Source: an uncultured Actinomycetes bacterium (GTDB taxonomy: Bacteria > Actinomycetota > Acidimicrobiia > Acidimicrobiales > Ilumatobacteraceae). From it: 38,873 nt of DNA. This document shows positions 15,690-24,040 of the stretch, piece after piece. Each line of letters starts with the position of its first letter. Positions within the stretch are counted from its first letter, which is position 1. Below the pieces are notes generated by a model. That model did no database searches. It was not told the DNA's origin and worked only from the letters and a program-made list of their open reading frames with translations. Both the position numbers and the translations under genes were made by a program. The DNA is taken from positions 1 through 38,873 of the forward strand of contig CALEHE010000168.1 of assembly GCA_937876415.1 (NCBI GenBank), read 5' to 3'.

Positions 15690-16691
15690 GTGCGGATTCT
15701 GCTGGTCGTCAACTCCTTTGCCTCCTCGGTCACGGCGCGAAACACGGTCATCGTGCATCGAGCCTTGTCGCGGCAACACGATGTCCAGATCGTTGAGACC
15801 AATCGCCGTGGCCATGCCACCCGATTTGCCCAAGACGCCGCCCACCGGGGAATTGATCTGGTGATTTCGTTTGGTGGCGATGGCACTCTCAATGAAGTCG
15901 CGACCGGTGTTGCTGGCTCCGAAACTGCCCTAGGCGTTTTGCCTGGTGGAAGCACCAATGTTTTTGCGCGAACCATCGGTCTCCCCAATGACCCCGTTGC
16001 TGCAGCCACATTGCTCGTTGCCGGCCTCGAAGATCCCGAGGCGAATATTCGTCCCATCGGTCTTGGTCGCGTCAACGGTCGTTTCTTTTGTTTCCATACC
16101 GGCATCGGTTACGACGCTGCCGTCGTGCGCACTGTCGAAACGCGTGCATCACTGAAACGTTGGGCGGGGCATCCACTTTTCATTTACGCAGCGTTACATA
16201 CGTGGCTCAACAAATACGATCGTCATCATCCGCATTTCAGCGTTGCTGCTGATTCGGCGATCGGTGGTCCTGGTGGACTCACTGACAATGAGAACCTCAA
16301 CTACGACCCATCACGTTTCGTTGATGACGGTTACTTCACTATTGTTCTGAATACGAATCCATATTCGTTCTTGGGTAATCGTCCTCTTGATTTGTCACCA
16401 GCAGCCGGCCTTGACAAACCATTAGTTGCAGTGACTTTCCGCACGATGTCAGCCATCGCGATTATTCGCACACTCGCCGGCGCACTGAAAGGTGGCGGAG
16501 TCACTCCGAGCAAGCACGTTGCATGTTTCAACGATGTGCACGAACTCATCGTTGAAAATGCCGAACCATTTCCGTACCAAGTAGACGGCGACTACCTGGG
16601 TGAATCAACGCGTTTGCATTTCAGGCACGTGCCAGAGGCAGTGAAATTACTTTTCCCCGTTCAGCCCGCTGATCAAATACTCAAAGACTGA
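15690..16691 (+). CDS. Diacylglycerol kinase-family lipid kinase
   Basis: 333 residues from a GTG at 15690. The catalytic domain has VVNSFAS at the N-terminus, the glycine loop FGGDGTLNEV and the LPGGSTNVFAR nucleotide-binding motif. The second domain contains CFHTGIGYDAAVV and ends near YQVDGDYLGES. The family phosphorylates diacylglycerol or related lipids. The 3' end overlaps the convergent GDPD gene by 19 bases. Its pairing with a phosphodiesterase of glycerophosphodiesters suggests a local lipid-turnover theme, but they are on opposite strands. Confidence 0.9.
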   Translation: MRILLVVNSFASSVTARNTVIVHRALSRQHDVQIVETNRRGHATRFAQDAAHRGIDLVISFGGDGTLNEVATGVAGSETALGVLPGGSTNVFARTIGLPNDPVAAATLLVAGLEDPEANIRPIGLGRVNGRFFCFHTGIGYDAAVVRTVETRASLKRWAGHPLFIYAALHTWLNKYDRHHPHFSVAADSAIGGPGGLTDNENLNYDPSRFVDDGYFTIVLNTNPYSFLGNRPLDLSPAAGLDKPLVAVTFRTMSAIAIIRTLAGALKGGGVTPSKHVACFNDVHELIVENAEPFPYQVDGDYLGESTRLHFRHVPEAVKLLFPVQPADQILKD

Positions 16692-17380
16692 TCGCGTACT
16701 TGCAGTGCGATATCAGGAACGTTGGTACAAATTCCGTCAACGCCCCAAGCAATAAGTTCTGCCATTCTCTTCGGATCGTCGCAGGTCCATGTGTTTAGTG
16801 CGAGACCATGTTGGTGGCATGCGTCAACAGTTTCTTGAGTTACAAAATTGACCCAAGGATGTAACGCACTGTGCCCACTCTTCACGAGGTCAGGTAACAC
16901 CAAGTTGAATTCTTCGGGACGAACACCAATTGTTAGCCATGCAGTTGCGATGGTCGGTCGAAGTTGTTGACAACGATCAATGGTCTCGCGACGGAACGAA
17001 GAAATCAACCAACGGTCATCTCCTTCGGGACGTCGTTCAAGGCAATTAATGGTTTGATCAGCAATTGATTCGCTCGCATCAAAGTTGGGGTCTTTGGGGT
17101 CATTCTTGATTTCAACGTTGACCCACATCGGCACGCATGCATCAAGTGCTTCATCAAGCGTGCACACATGGTCGGGCAATTCCGAATATTTGACTTGCGA
17201 AATGATTTGCCCGTCATCGAGTGTCGCATTGTGATGTACGACCAAAACGCCGTCGAGAGTTCGTCGCACATCAAGCTCCGCAGCATCAGAACCCAGCAAA
17301 ACTGCACGTTTAAAGGCAGAAATTGTGTTTTCCTTCTCGTCGGCCGATGCACCACGGTGAGCGAGTACCTGAATTCCCAT
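16673..17380 (-). CDS. Glycerophosphodiester phosphodiesterase
   Basis: 235 residues. N-terminal HRG (8-10), the metal-binding ELD (35-37), and VVHHNATLD at 47-55 give the GDPD-family TIM barrel; WVNVEIKND and NTWTCDDPKRM follow in the expected order. Most relatives have an aspartate where this protein has Asn51 (HHN). It hydrolyses glycerophosphodiesters to glycerol-3-phosphate and an alcohol. No signal peptide, so it is cytoplasmic. It overlaps the tail of the convergent lipid kinase gene. Confidence 0.9.
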   Translation of the reverse strand: MGIQVLAHRGASADEKENTISAFKRAVLLGSDAAELDVRRTLDGVLVVHHNATLDDGQIISQVKYSELPDHVCTLDEALDACVPMWVNVEIKNDPKDPNFDASESIADQTINCLERRPEGDDRWLISSFRRETIDRCQQLRPTIATAWLTIGVRPEEFNLVLPDLVKSGHSALHPWVNFVTQETVDACHQHGLALNTWTCDDPKRMAELIAWGVDGICTNVPDIALQVRDQSLSI

Positions 17381-17512
17381 ACCTTGAGTTAACTCTAATT
17401 ACACACCTACAAGAACATTTATATTTTTTATGTTCGAAAAAAATTTGTCCTGTGACGAAAAAATATGACCTGACCCCTTGCGTGTTCATCTGTTGTTTGC
17501 CAACCTTGAACA

Positions 17513-17543
17513 GTCAGTTCATTCAGACGGTCAGTTCATTCAG
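17513..17543. repeat. Two 14-bp direct repeats upstream of whiB
   Basis: gtcagttcattcag occurs at 17513-17526 and 17530-17543, a 17-base period, with a third partial copy (gtcagtta) near 17559. A TATACA candidate -10 follows at 17565-17570. The repeats sit 60-90 bases before the whiB start in a 223-base AT-rich non-coding region, so they may be activator or repressor sites. Inferred from position. Confidence 0.5.
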
Positions 17544-17603
17544 GCATCTGAATTTTCTGTCAGTTATACAACCCCTCACCCCCTAACTTGCCTGGAGCAC
17601 ACC

Positions 17604-17921
17604 GTGTCAATCCTTGCCTCTTCACTTGCACTTGGTTCCGCCGATTATTCATGGCGCGATGAAGCCGTTTGCCGTGACACCGATCCCGATCTGTTTTTCC
17701 CAATAGGAACAACCGGTCAAGCGCTTCTACAAATTGACCGAGCAAAGCAAGTCTGTAACGAATGCACAGTTCAAGTGAGCTGTCTTGAGTTCGCACTCGA
17801 AACCAACCAAGACTCTGGTATCTGGGGCGGAACCTCCGAGGAAGAACGTCGCGACATTCGTCGCAAAATTGCTGCACGTCATCGCGCTGCCCAGTTGGCA
17901 GCTCGCTCGTTCGCCTCCTGA
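17604..17921 (+). CDS. whiB1: WhiB-family iron-sulfur transcription factor
   Basis: 105 residues from a GTG at 17604, chosen because GGAG lies 7 bases upstream and the upstream 42 codons are not WhiB-like. The four cluster cysteines are C23, C51, C54 and C60 (VC, CNEC, SC), followed by the GIWGG turn (72-76) and a basic C-terminal stretch RRDIRRKIAARHRAAQLAAR that contacts DNA. WhiB proteins hold a [4Fe-4S] cluster sensitive to NO or oxygen and bind the principal sigma factor. Being beside a convergent pdtaS it has the same neighbour as mycobacterial whiB1, hence the symbol. Confidence 0.93.
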   Translation: MSILASSLALGSADYSWRDEAVCRDTDPDLFFPIGTTGQALLQIDRAKQVCNECTVQVSCLEFALETNQDSGIWGGTSEEERRDIRRKIAARHRAAQLAARSFAS

Positions 17922-17933
17922 GAAGTTTTCGAT

Positions 17934-19415
17934 TTAGCGCGGTAGACGCAAGTCAACAACTGTTCCATCGCCGCGGCGATGAGCCTCAATTCCTACTGCA
18001 ACAAAATCCTCAGGTGCGCCAGCGCGAATTGAAATTGAGCCGTTGAGCTCAGTCGTTACCAAAGTTCGCACGATCGACAACCCGAGCCCAGTCGCACCGT
18101 TCAAATCAAAAGACGGGTCTAAACCCCGACCATCGTTGATGACCTTGATTCGAATTTCATCATCGCCACCGCCCAGTTGCACGACGACGGTTCCGCCGTC
18201 GCTTCCCTCGGGGAACCCGTGATCAACCGCGTTTTGCAAGAGTTCAGTCAGCACCACCGAAAGTGGTGTCGCAATCGTTGCTGGCAATCGTCCGCCATCG
18301 CCCTGCACAATAAATCGCACGGGTCGATCTGGCGACTGCAATCCTTCTTCGGCCAAGCGCATCAGTGGTCGCACAATTTCAATGAACGCAACATCTTCGC
18401 CTGTTTCGCGAGACAACGTTTCGTGTACGAGAGCAATGGTGCGAATACGTCGCACACTCTCTTGGACTGCTGCTTTCGCCTCTGGAGATTCAAGACGGCG
18501 GGCTTGCAATCGCAAGAGTGAAGAAATTGTCTGCAGGTTATTTTTCACTCGGTGGTGAATCTCTCGAATCGTCGCGTCCTTCGACAACAGCATTCGGTCA
18601 CGTCGACGCACTTCGGTGACGTCGCGTATGAGCAACATTCCGCCCGTAATAACTTCGGTTGAAATGATCGGAATACAACGTACGAGTAAGGTGACATCGG
18701 AAGTCTGATCAAACTCTTCGATGACTGGTTCAAACCGTTCAAATGCCTGACGTACCGGACTATCGGCGAACCCAAGTTCGCTTAACGATTGCCCGACAAC
18801 ATTTGCGGTGATCCCGACTCGGTGAAGTGCCGAAACCGCATTCGGAGATGCGTAACGGATGATGGCATTTTCGTCCAACACAACCGCTCCGTCACCCACA
18901 CGGGGGGCAGCGCTCAAGTCGGCGGCACGTCCTCGGAACGGAAAGGTCCCTTCGGTGATCATCTCGGCAATGCGCTGGAAGATCGACAGATACGTGCGTT
19001 CAAGTTCGCCCGGTTGACGACTGGTTTTAGACGACCACTCGCGGGTCAAGACCGCGATAGGTCCATCAGTGCCGCGAACTGGAATCGCGAGAACATGAAC
19101 TGAATCGAACATCTCGTGCTTATGCAATTCACCTTCACTAATCGCGCCAGTAGACAATGCGCGATTCAACAACTCAGATTCGGCTGGGTTGGCCGAGGAC
19201 TCAACGAGGTCGCTCTGATAAATGGTTTGACCAGTCGCAGGACGAACTTGCGCCCCAACGACCCAATCGCCGTCGAGATTGCGAAGATACAAGATCATGT
19301 CGGCGAAGCACAGATCGGCGAGCATGCCCCATTCACCGATCAACTGTTGCAAATGGGCGCTGTCGTCTTTGGAAAGTTCAGTGTGTTGGCGAAGAAGTTC
19401 GGCAAGGGTTGCCAT
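17934..19415 (-). CDS. pdtaS: PdtaS-type sensor histidine kinase
   Basis: 493 residues. The N-terminal ~150 residues form a GAF-like sensor region, residues ~170-275 a PAS domain (DGAVVLDENAIIRYASPNAV). The HisKA_2 dimerisation block EIHHRVKNNLQTISSLLRL carries the phosphorylated histidine at 287 or 288, and the ATPase domain has ELLQNAVDHGF, NDGRGL and GLGLSIV. No membrane segment, so cytosolic, as in mycobacterial PdtaS (Rv3220c), which works with an ANTAR RNA-binding response regulator, PdtaR. That partner is not in the window. It converges on whiB with 12 bases between them. Confidence 0.92.
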   Translation of the reverse strand: MATLAELLRQHTELSKDDSAHLQQLIGEWGMLADLCFADMILYLRNLDGDWVVGAQVRPATGQTIYQSDLVESSANPAESELLNRALSTGAISEGELHKHEMFDSVHVLAIPVRGTDGPIAVLTREWSSKTSRQPGELERTYLSIFQRIAEMITEGTFPFRGRAADLSAAPRVGDGAVVLDENAIIRYASPNAVSALHRVGITANVVGQSLSELGFADSPVRQAFERFEPVIEEFDQTSDVTLLVRCIPIISTEVITGGMLLIRDVTEVRRRDRMLLSKDATIREIHHRVKNNLQTISSLLRLQARRLESPEAKAAVQESVRRIRTIALVHETLSRETGEDVAFIEIVRPLMRLAEEGLQSPDRPVRFIVQGDGGRLPATIATPLSVVLTELLQNAVDHGFPEGSDGGTVVVQLGGGDDEIRIKVINDGRGLDPSFDLNGATGLGLSIVRTLVTTELNGSISIRAGAPEDFVAVGIEAHRRGDGTVVDLRLPR

Positions 19416-19483
19416 ACCTACGAGTCTGCCCGAAAACCGACCCGCGCCGAGTCATACCCGACGATTGAAAACAGAGAAGTGCG

Positions 19484-19714
19484 TCATCCGCCGAAGCCGA
19501 TGCGGCGATCTCCTTCCACAGAACCGATTTCAACGTACGCGATTTTGGCGGATGGCACACCGATGGTGCGACCCTTTTTGTCAACAAGCCACAAAACATC
19601 AACGGCACCCGACAAGGCGGCTTCGACCTTGGCCTTTGTGGCATCGCGCTCGTCATCAGCCTGCTCCAACGAAATCTCTCGAGCGGCTTGGGTAACGCCG
19701 ATACGAATGTCCAC
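19484..19714 (-). CDS. DUF3107 small conserved protein
   Basis: 76 residues from a GTG at 19714, supported by a perfect AGGAGG site at 19721-19726. The sequence MDIRIGVTQAAREISLE, then VDVLWLVDKKGRTIGVPSAKIAYVEIG, is typical of DUF3107, a small actinobacterial family (mycobacterial Rv3208A is a member). Two beta-rich halves flank a central helix. Function is unknown. It is transcribed in the same direction as pdtaS, 68 bases upstream of it. Confidence 0.9.
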   Translation of the reverse strand: MDIRIGVTQAAREISLEQADDERDATKAKVEAALSGAVDVLWLVDKKGRTIGVPSAKIAYVEIGSVEGDRRIGFGG

Positions 19715-19797
19715 GATATGCCTCCTGTTAAAGCGATGTCGGCAGAATCTGCTGCCAACTACGTAGGTGAGACGCTACCGCCCCCGCGGGTTTCACG

Positions 19798-20550
19798 TCA
19801 GACGGCAGTGGCACAAAAAGTATTGCCCTGCGCCAACGATTCCATGGTTGACACGTCGGCGTCGCCATAAAGCACGCTCAACATCCCTTTCACCATGCCA
19901 CGATCGACCGCACAAATCACTGGATGCTCAATCGCCACATCACCAAAGGGACAGTGATTATTGATGATTTGCAACTGGTTATTGCGCTTTTCGGTGTGGG
20001 CTGCAAAACCGTGAGCGGTGAGAGCATCAGCGACCGCTTGCACTGCCGAACGAAGACTGCGCTGACCAGCCTCAAGATCGGAACCTGTGAGGGCCGCGGC
20101 CATGGCTCGGCCGTACTCTTGGCCAACTTCTTCAGCAATGACTTCTGCCTGATGCGTCGGCAATAAAGCAAGCGTCTTGCCAAGCAAGCTCAGCACCAAG
20201 TCGTCGCTGCGAACCGGGAACTCGCTCATGGGCAATTCAGCCGCTGCCGAATAACGCTTTGATGGCCGACCAGCTCCGCCACCTGGCGGGCGAACGACCG
20301 CCACATCGACATAACTACCCGATGCCAACTTGTCAAGATGATGGCGCGCCACATTGGGATGGAGGTCGAACTCTGAGGCCACCTCGGCGGCTGTGACACC
20401 GTCATCAACCCCTCGGACGTACAAATAGATCGCTCGTCGCGTTGGGTCGCCAAATGCGTTTGTAATTGCCGTGACCGACGCCGCGAATCCACCTGTCGAC
20501 TTAGACGGTGACCCGTGACCTGATGTCTGAGGAGGGCGAACAGTTGGCAC
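19798..20550 (-). CDS. sufR: SufR-like iron-sulfur transcriptional repressor
   Basis: 250 residues from a GTG at 20550. A winged helix-turn-helix occupies about residues 28-100 (TAAEVASEFDLHPNVARHHLDKL). The C-terminal domain has C200 and C213 (HCPFGD...VICAVDRG, 12 residues apart) and C246 near the end, a cysteine pattern like SufR, which senses the Fe-S cluster state and represses suf genes. It is divergent from an Mrp/ApbC Fe-S carrier gene. The start is backed by TATAAT on the minus strand at 20557-20562, only 6 bases before the GTG, implying a leaderless transcript. The frame is open to 20694 but that would overlap mrp. Confidence 0.85.
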   Translation of the reverse strand: MPTVRPPQTSGHGSPSKSTGGFAASVTAITNAFGDPTRRAIYLYVRGVDDGVTAAEVASEFDLHPNVARHHLDKLASGSYVDVAVVRPPGGGAGRPSKRYSAAAELPMSEFPVRSDDLVLSLLGKTLALLPTHQAEVIAEEVGQEYGRAMAAALTGSDLEAGQRSLRSAVQAVADALTAHGFAAHTEKRNNQLQIINNHCPFGDVAIEHPVICAVDRGMVKGMLSVLYGDADVSTMESLAQGNTFCATAV

Positions 20551-20556
20551 GTGGGT

Positions 20557-20562
20557 ATTATA
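20557..20562 (-). promoter_or_regulatory. TATAAT -10 box, probable leaderless sufR promoter
   Basis: A perfect TATAAT on the minus strand ends 6 bases before the GTG start of sufR, so transcription should begin at or next to the start codon. Leaderless mRNAs are common in actinobacteria. No good -35 is seen; the -35 area is covered by the tandem repeats. Confidence 0.6.
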
Positions 20563-20574
20563 CCTATCGCCATA

Positions 20575-20613
20575 GTGCAAATTAGTCGTGCACTTTGATC
20601 GTGCAAATTCTGA
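20575..20613. repeat. Three 13-bp tandem repeats between sufR and mrp
   Basis: gtgcaaattagtc, gtgcactttgatc and gtgcaaattctga follow each other with an exact 13-base period, starting at 20575, 20588 and 20601. The array covers the -35 area of sufR and the upstream region of mrp, as expected for an operator that controls both directions, plausibly bound by the SufR-like repressor itself. Binding is inferred. Confidence 0.6.
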
Positions 20614-20631
20614 AGTAGGGAGCCCCCACCC

Positions 20632-21777
20632 GTGTCCGTCACCCGTGAACAAGTCGTTGAAGCCCTTCGTCCCGTCGAAGACCCCGAGCTCCATCGCTCC
20701 ATTGTCGATCTCGGCATGCTGCGTGATGTGCAGATTGAAGGCGGAACCGTCTCAATTCTGATTGCTCTCACGGTGGCGGGTTGCCCGCTGCGAAATGAAA
20801 TCACCAATCGAGTGACGGGCGCAGTCGCTCCCCTCACCGGAGTTTCAAACGTCAATCTTGATTTCACCGTTATGACTGACCAAGAGCGCGAAGAACTACG
20901 CATGAAGTTGCATGGCGATCCAGGTTCAACGGCTGGTCAAGGTCAAGCGCATGGTCACGCTGAAGGTCGCGCCATTCCATTTGCTGACCCCGATAACAAG
21001 ACTCGTCCTCTTTTGATTTCTTCAGGAAAAGGCGGCGTTGGCAAAAGCAGCGTCACGACCAACCTTGCAGTTGCTCTCGCCGCGCAAGGTCACACTGTCG
21101 GAGTACTCGACGCCGACATTTACGGTTATTCAATTCCGCGCATGCTTGGCGCAAATAATGATCCAGTGGCAATTGATCGCATGTTGTTGCCATCAGAGGC
21201 CTACGGAGTTCGTTGCATCTCAATTGGTTACTTTGTTCCCGAAGGTCAGGCAGTTGTCTGGCGCGGACCAATGCTGCACAAAGCCCTCGAACAATTTTTA
21301 ACTGATGTCTTTTGGGATGAACCCGATTTCTTGTTAATTGACATGCCGCCCGGCACCGGCGACATTGCATTGAGCCTGAGCCAGTACCTGCCTAAGGGCG
21401 AGGTGTACGTCGTGACGACACCACAACAGGCAGCCCAAAAAGTTGCACGCTTGTCAGCGGCGATGGCGACCAAAGTTGGGTTACCCGTTAAGGGGGTCAT
21501 CGAGAACATGTCGTGGTTCACGGGCGACGATGGCAAGAAGTACGAATTGTTTGGTAGCGGTGGCGGTCAAGAACTCGCCAATGAACTCAATGTTCCTTTG
21601 CTTGGACAGCTGCCACTTGTGCAGCAACTACGCGAAGGTGGCGATGACGGTCATCCGATCGCGGCGATTGCTCCCGAAAGCGAAGCCGGAAAGATCTTCC
21701 ACGAGATGGCCCGCAAGATTGCTGCCGACAATAAGCCGCGCAAAAAGTTCAGCAAGTTTCTAAAAGTCAACGGCTAA
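20632..21777 (+). CDS. mrp: Mrp/ApbC-type Fe-S cluster carrier P-loop ATPase
   Basis: 381 residues from a GTG at 20632, with AGGGAG about 10 bases upstream. Residues 1-75 are a MIP18/DUF59 domain (EQVVEALRPVEDPELHRSIVDLGM). After a Gly/His-rich linker the deviant Walker A motif GKGGVGKS is at 132-139, followed by DADIYGYSIPRMLG and IDMPPGTGDIAL. The family carries or inserts [4Fe-4S] clusters. The cysteine pair (CPHC) seen after ENMS in ApbC/Nbp35 relatives is absent; here the sequence is VIENMSWFTGDDGKKYELFG. It is divergent from the SufR-like gene. Confidence 0.93.
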   Translation: MSVTREQVVEALRPVEDPELHRSIVDLGMLRDVQIEGGTVSILIALTVAGCPLRNEITNRVTGAVAPLTGVSNVNLDFTVMTDQEREELRMKLHGDPGSTAGQGQAHGHAEGRAIPFADPDNKTRPLLISSGKGGVGKSSVTTNLAVALAAQGHTVGVLDADIYGYSIPRMLGANNDPVAIDRMLLPSEAYGVRCISIGYFVPEGQAVVWRGPMLHKALEQFLTDVFWDEPDFLLIDMPPGTGDIALSLSQYLPKGEVYVVTTPQQAAQKVARLSAAMATKVGLPVKGVIENMSWFTGDDGKKYELFGSGGGQELANELNVPLLGQLPLVQQLREGGDDGHPIAAIAPESEAGKIFHEMARKIAADNKPRKKFSKFLKVNG

Positions 21778-21778
21778 C

Positions 21779-21835
21779 TGTGTTTCTGGTGCGGTTTTAA
21801 TTGGCTATACCAACTCAACTGACACCAGAATCACA
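21779..21835. terminator. Inverted repeat between convergent mrp and methyltransferase
   Basis: Arms tgtgtttctggtg (21779-21791) and caccagaatcaca (21823-21835) pair over 12 of 13 bases around a 31-base AT-rich loop that includes a small ttgg/ccaa stem. The left arm begins just past the mrp stop and the right arm overlaps the methyltransferase stop, so it could end transcription both ways. No U-run is obvious. Confidence 0.5.
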
Positions 21836-22466
21836 CGCGGCGTAAAACGCGCAGGCTTCCCGTCGCCGAAACTTCTTCGAATCGTCCACTGTTCATCGCT
21901 GGCAAGTAAATCTGTTCATACGGCGGACGTCCACCGTCGGCTGGATCAGGAAACACATCATGAATGGCCAGCGTGCCACCGACCGCAACATGTGGCGTCC
22001 AGAGTTCGTAATCAAGTCGCGCTGGTTCAGCACCATGACCACCGTCAATGAACAAAAACGCCAATGAACTCGTCCAATTTTTCGCAACGATGGGCGATTG
22101 ACCGACAACGGCCAAGACATGTTCTTCTAAATCGGCACGAAACATTGCATGACGAAAAAACGGAAGCGTGTCCATCTTTCCGACGACTGGATCGACCAGC
22201 GAAGCATCATGCCATTCCCAACCTGGCTGATTTTCTTCAGAACCACGATGATGATCGACTGCGAAAAGAACCGTGTCTGCTTGACGAGCCGCATCACCTA
22301 ACCAAATCGTTGAACGTCCGCAATACGAACCAACTTCAAGCAACGGCAAACCAGGCAACGAATGCGCCGCAGCAAGTGCCGCTTCATGTAATGCATCACC
22401 TTCATCAACGGGCATAAAGCCAGTTGTGGCCAGAGCTAATTCGCGCAGTTGCGCAGAAATCACCAC
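21831..22466 (-). CDS. Class I SAM-dependent methyltransferase
   Basis: 211 residues from a GTG at 22466. The SAM-binding motif I is LLEVGSYCGRSTIWLG, followed by LFAVDHHRGSEE and an acidic metal-like site FLFIDGGHGAEPARLDYELW, then GGTLAIHDVFPD. This resembles the Methyltransf_24 / O-methyltransferase-like group. Substrate is unknown. Its start overlaps the end of the nitroreductase gene by 7 bases, so the two are translationally coupled. Confidence 0.85.
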   Translation of the reverse strand: MVISAQLRELALATTGFMPVDEGDALHEAALAAAHSLPGLPLLEVGSYCGRSTIWLGDAARQADTVLFAVDHHRGSEENQPGWEWHDASLVDPVVGKMDTLPFFRHAMFRADLEEHVLAVVGQSPIVAKNWTSSLAFLFIDGGHGAEPARLDYELWTPHVAVGGTLAIHDVFPDPADGGRPPYEQIYLPAMNSGRFEEVSATGSLRVLRRV

Positions 22467-23125
22467 TTATCCCAGTGGATGATCGTTTCTGCGTCGGGAC
22501 GAATAGCCGCTTTGAAATCGGTTCCCTTGGTGAATGCCAATGGAGACAAGCAGACCTGCTGCACGGTGTCGAACGGAATGCCCAAGATGTCAGCAACTTG
22601 CTGTTCCATCATGAGGTGAACCGTGGTCCAGGCGGTTCCCATGCCACGGGCACGAGCAGCCAACATGAAGCTCCACATGGCCGGCAAAATATTTGCCATG
22701 ACCGATGAAGCCATCATGCCAAGACCGCCAGCGGCTTCGGTACGGCCACCCACGTTGCACGGGATCACCAACACCGGAGCGTCGCCCATATGGTCGCCCA
22801 GATAGTCAGCCGAGTCAGCCGAACGCTGCTGCTGCTGGTTCAGCACTGCGTCACCTTTGTCGATGGTACGGATGTACACGCCGTCCATGGCCTGATACTG
22901 CGAGAAACACTCGCGGTACACGGCACCGATGGCCTTGCGCTTGGCTTCGTCCTTCACGATGATGAATTGCATCGTCATGCTGTTCGAGCCCGACGGCGAC
23001 TGCATGGCTAGTGACACGCACTCACGGATCAATTCGTCCGGGACCGGTTTGTCAAAATCGAGGCGCTTACGTACGGCGCGGGTGGTTGAGAGGAGTTCGT
23101 CTGGGTTCAAGGGTAAAAGTGCCAC
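22460..23125 (-). CDS. Nitroreductase-family FMN oxidoreductase
   Basis: 221 residues from a GTG at 23125 (the frame is open to 23176, but the added residues do not fit the family). FMN-binding features are TTRAVRKRLDFDKPVP near the N-terminus, SPSGSNSMTMQFIIV, a central GGLGMMASSVMANILPAMWS helix and the RARGMGTAW segment. Family members reduce nitro groups, quinones or flavins with NAD(P)H; the specific substrate is unclear. It is coupled to the downstream methyltransferase and divergent from tesB. Confidence 0.87.
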   Translation of the reverse strand: MALLPLNPDELLSTTRAVRKRLDFDKPVPDELIRECVSLAMQSPSGSNSMTMQFIIVKDEAKRKAIGAVYRECFSQYQAMDGVYIRTIDKGDAVLNQQQQRSADSADYLGDHMGDAPVLVIPCNVGGRTEAAGGLGMMASSVMANILPAMWSFMLAARARGMGTAWTTVHLMMEQQVADILGIPFDTVQQVCLSPLAFTKGTDFKAAIRPDAETIIHWDKW

Positions 23126-23185
23126 GGGCGAGACGCTAGCCAAGATCCACGTGTGAAACACGCTCCTGCGTGACATGATGTAAGG

Positions 23186-24040
23186 GTGTTTGAAGCCCTC
23201 GATGACCTGATCTCCCTTCTTGACCTTGAAGCCATTGAGGTCAACATGTTCCGTGGTCGCTCACCCCAAGAAAATCGCCAGCGAGTCTTTGGCGGCCAAG
23301 TCGCCGGCCAGGCCCTCGTGGCTGCCTCCCGCACCATCGACGACCGTGACCGTCGCGTGCACTCGTTGCATGCCTATTTTTTGCGTCCAGGCGACCCCAC
23401 TGCTCCCATTTTGTACGACGTCGACCGCATCCGCGACGGCAAAAGCTTTTCGACCCGCCGTGTCGTTGCCATTCAGCATGGCCAAGCCATCTTCAACTTG
23501 CAGGCCAGCTTTCACGCTGACGAAGAGGGCTTATCGCATCAAGTACCAATGCCGGTTGTCCCCGAAGCAGAAAGTTTGCCCGACTTCAAAACTCGGATGG
23601 CGCCCCATAAGCATCTACTTGGCGAATGGTACGACCGCCCGCGACCGATTGATATTCGTTATGTTGATGGCGACCCGATGTCGCGTTCGCGCACACCAAC
23701 AGTGCAACAGCAAGTGTGGTTGCGCGCTGACGGCACGTTGCCCGACGACCCCACGTTGCATGCGTGCATCGTTACCTACGCCAGTGATATGACGTTGCTC
23801 GACACAACAGTTTTGCCACACGGCCTCAACTGGACCGACAGCGGATTGCAAATGGCCAGCCTTGACCATGCCATGTGGTTCCATCGTCCATTCCGCGCCG
23901 ATGAATGGTTGTTGTACGACCAGATGACACCGACCACTTCTGGTGCACGTGGTTTGGCAACCGGATCAATTTTCACGCACGATGGTCACCTCGCGATTAC
24001 TGTGGTTCAAGAAGGTCTCATTCGTCGCGAGCGTTCGTAA
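23186..24040 (+). CDS. tesB: Acyl-CoA thioesterase II (TesB type)
   Basis: 284 residues from a GTG at 23186. Double hot-dog fold: NRQRVFGGQVAGQALVAA and HSLHAYFLRPGDP in the first half, then LDHAMWFHRP and GLATGSIFTHDGHLAITVVQEGL in the second, the normal TesB pattern with the active-site Asp in the ASLDHAMWFH segment. It hydrolyses medium- and long-chain acyl-CoA. The stop codon overlaps the start of the next gene (TAATG). Confidence 0.95.
   Translation: MFEALDDLISLLDLEAIEVNMFRGRSPQENRQRVFGGQVAGQALVAASRTIDDRDRRVHSLHAYFLRPGDPTAPILYDVDRIRDGKSFSTRRVVAIQHGQAIFNLQASFHADEEGLSHQVPMPVVPEAESLPDFKTRMAPHKHLLGEWYDRPRPIDIRYVDGDPMSRSRTPTVQQQVWLRADGTLPDDPTLHACIVTYASDMTLLDTTVLPHGLNWTDSGLQMASLDHAMWFHRPFRADEWLLYDQMTPTTSGARGLATGSIFTHDGHLAITVVQEGLIRRERS

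Noticed and set aside
19116-19766. 216-codon open frame on the + strand across pdtaS and DUF3107
   Set aside because: It lies antisense to two clear genes and its protein is rich in Arg, Pro and Thr with no recognisable domain, typical of a codon-mirror frame.
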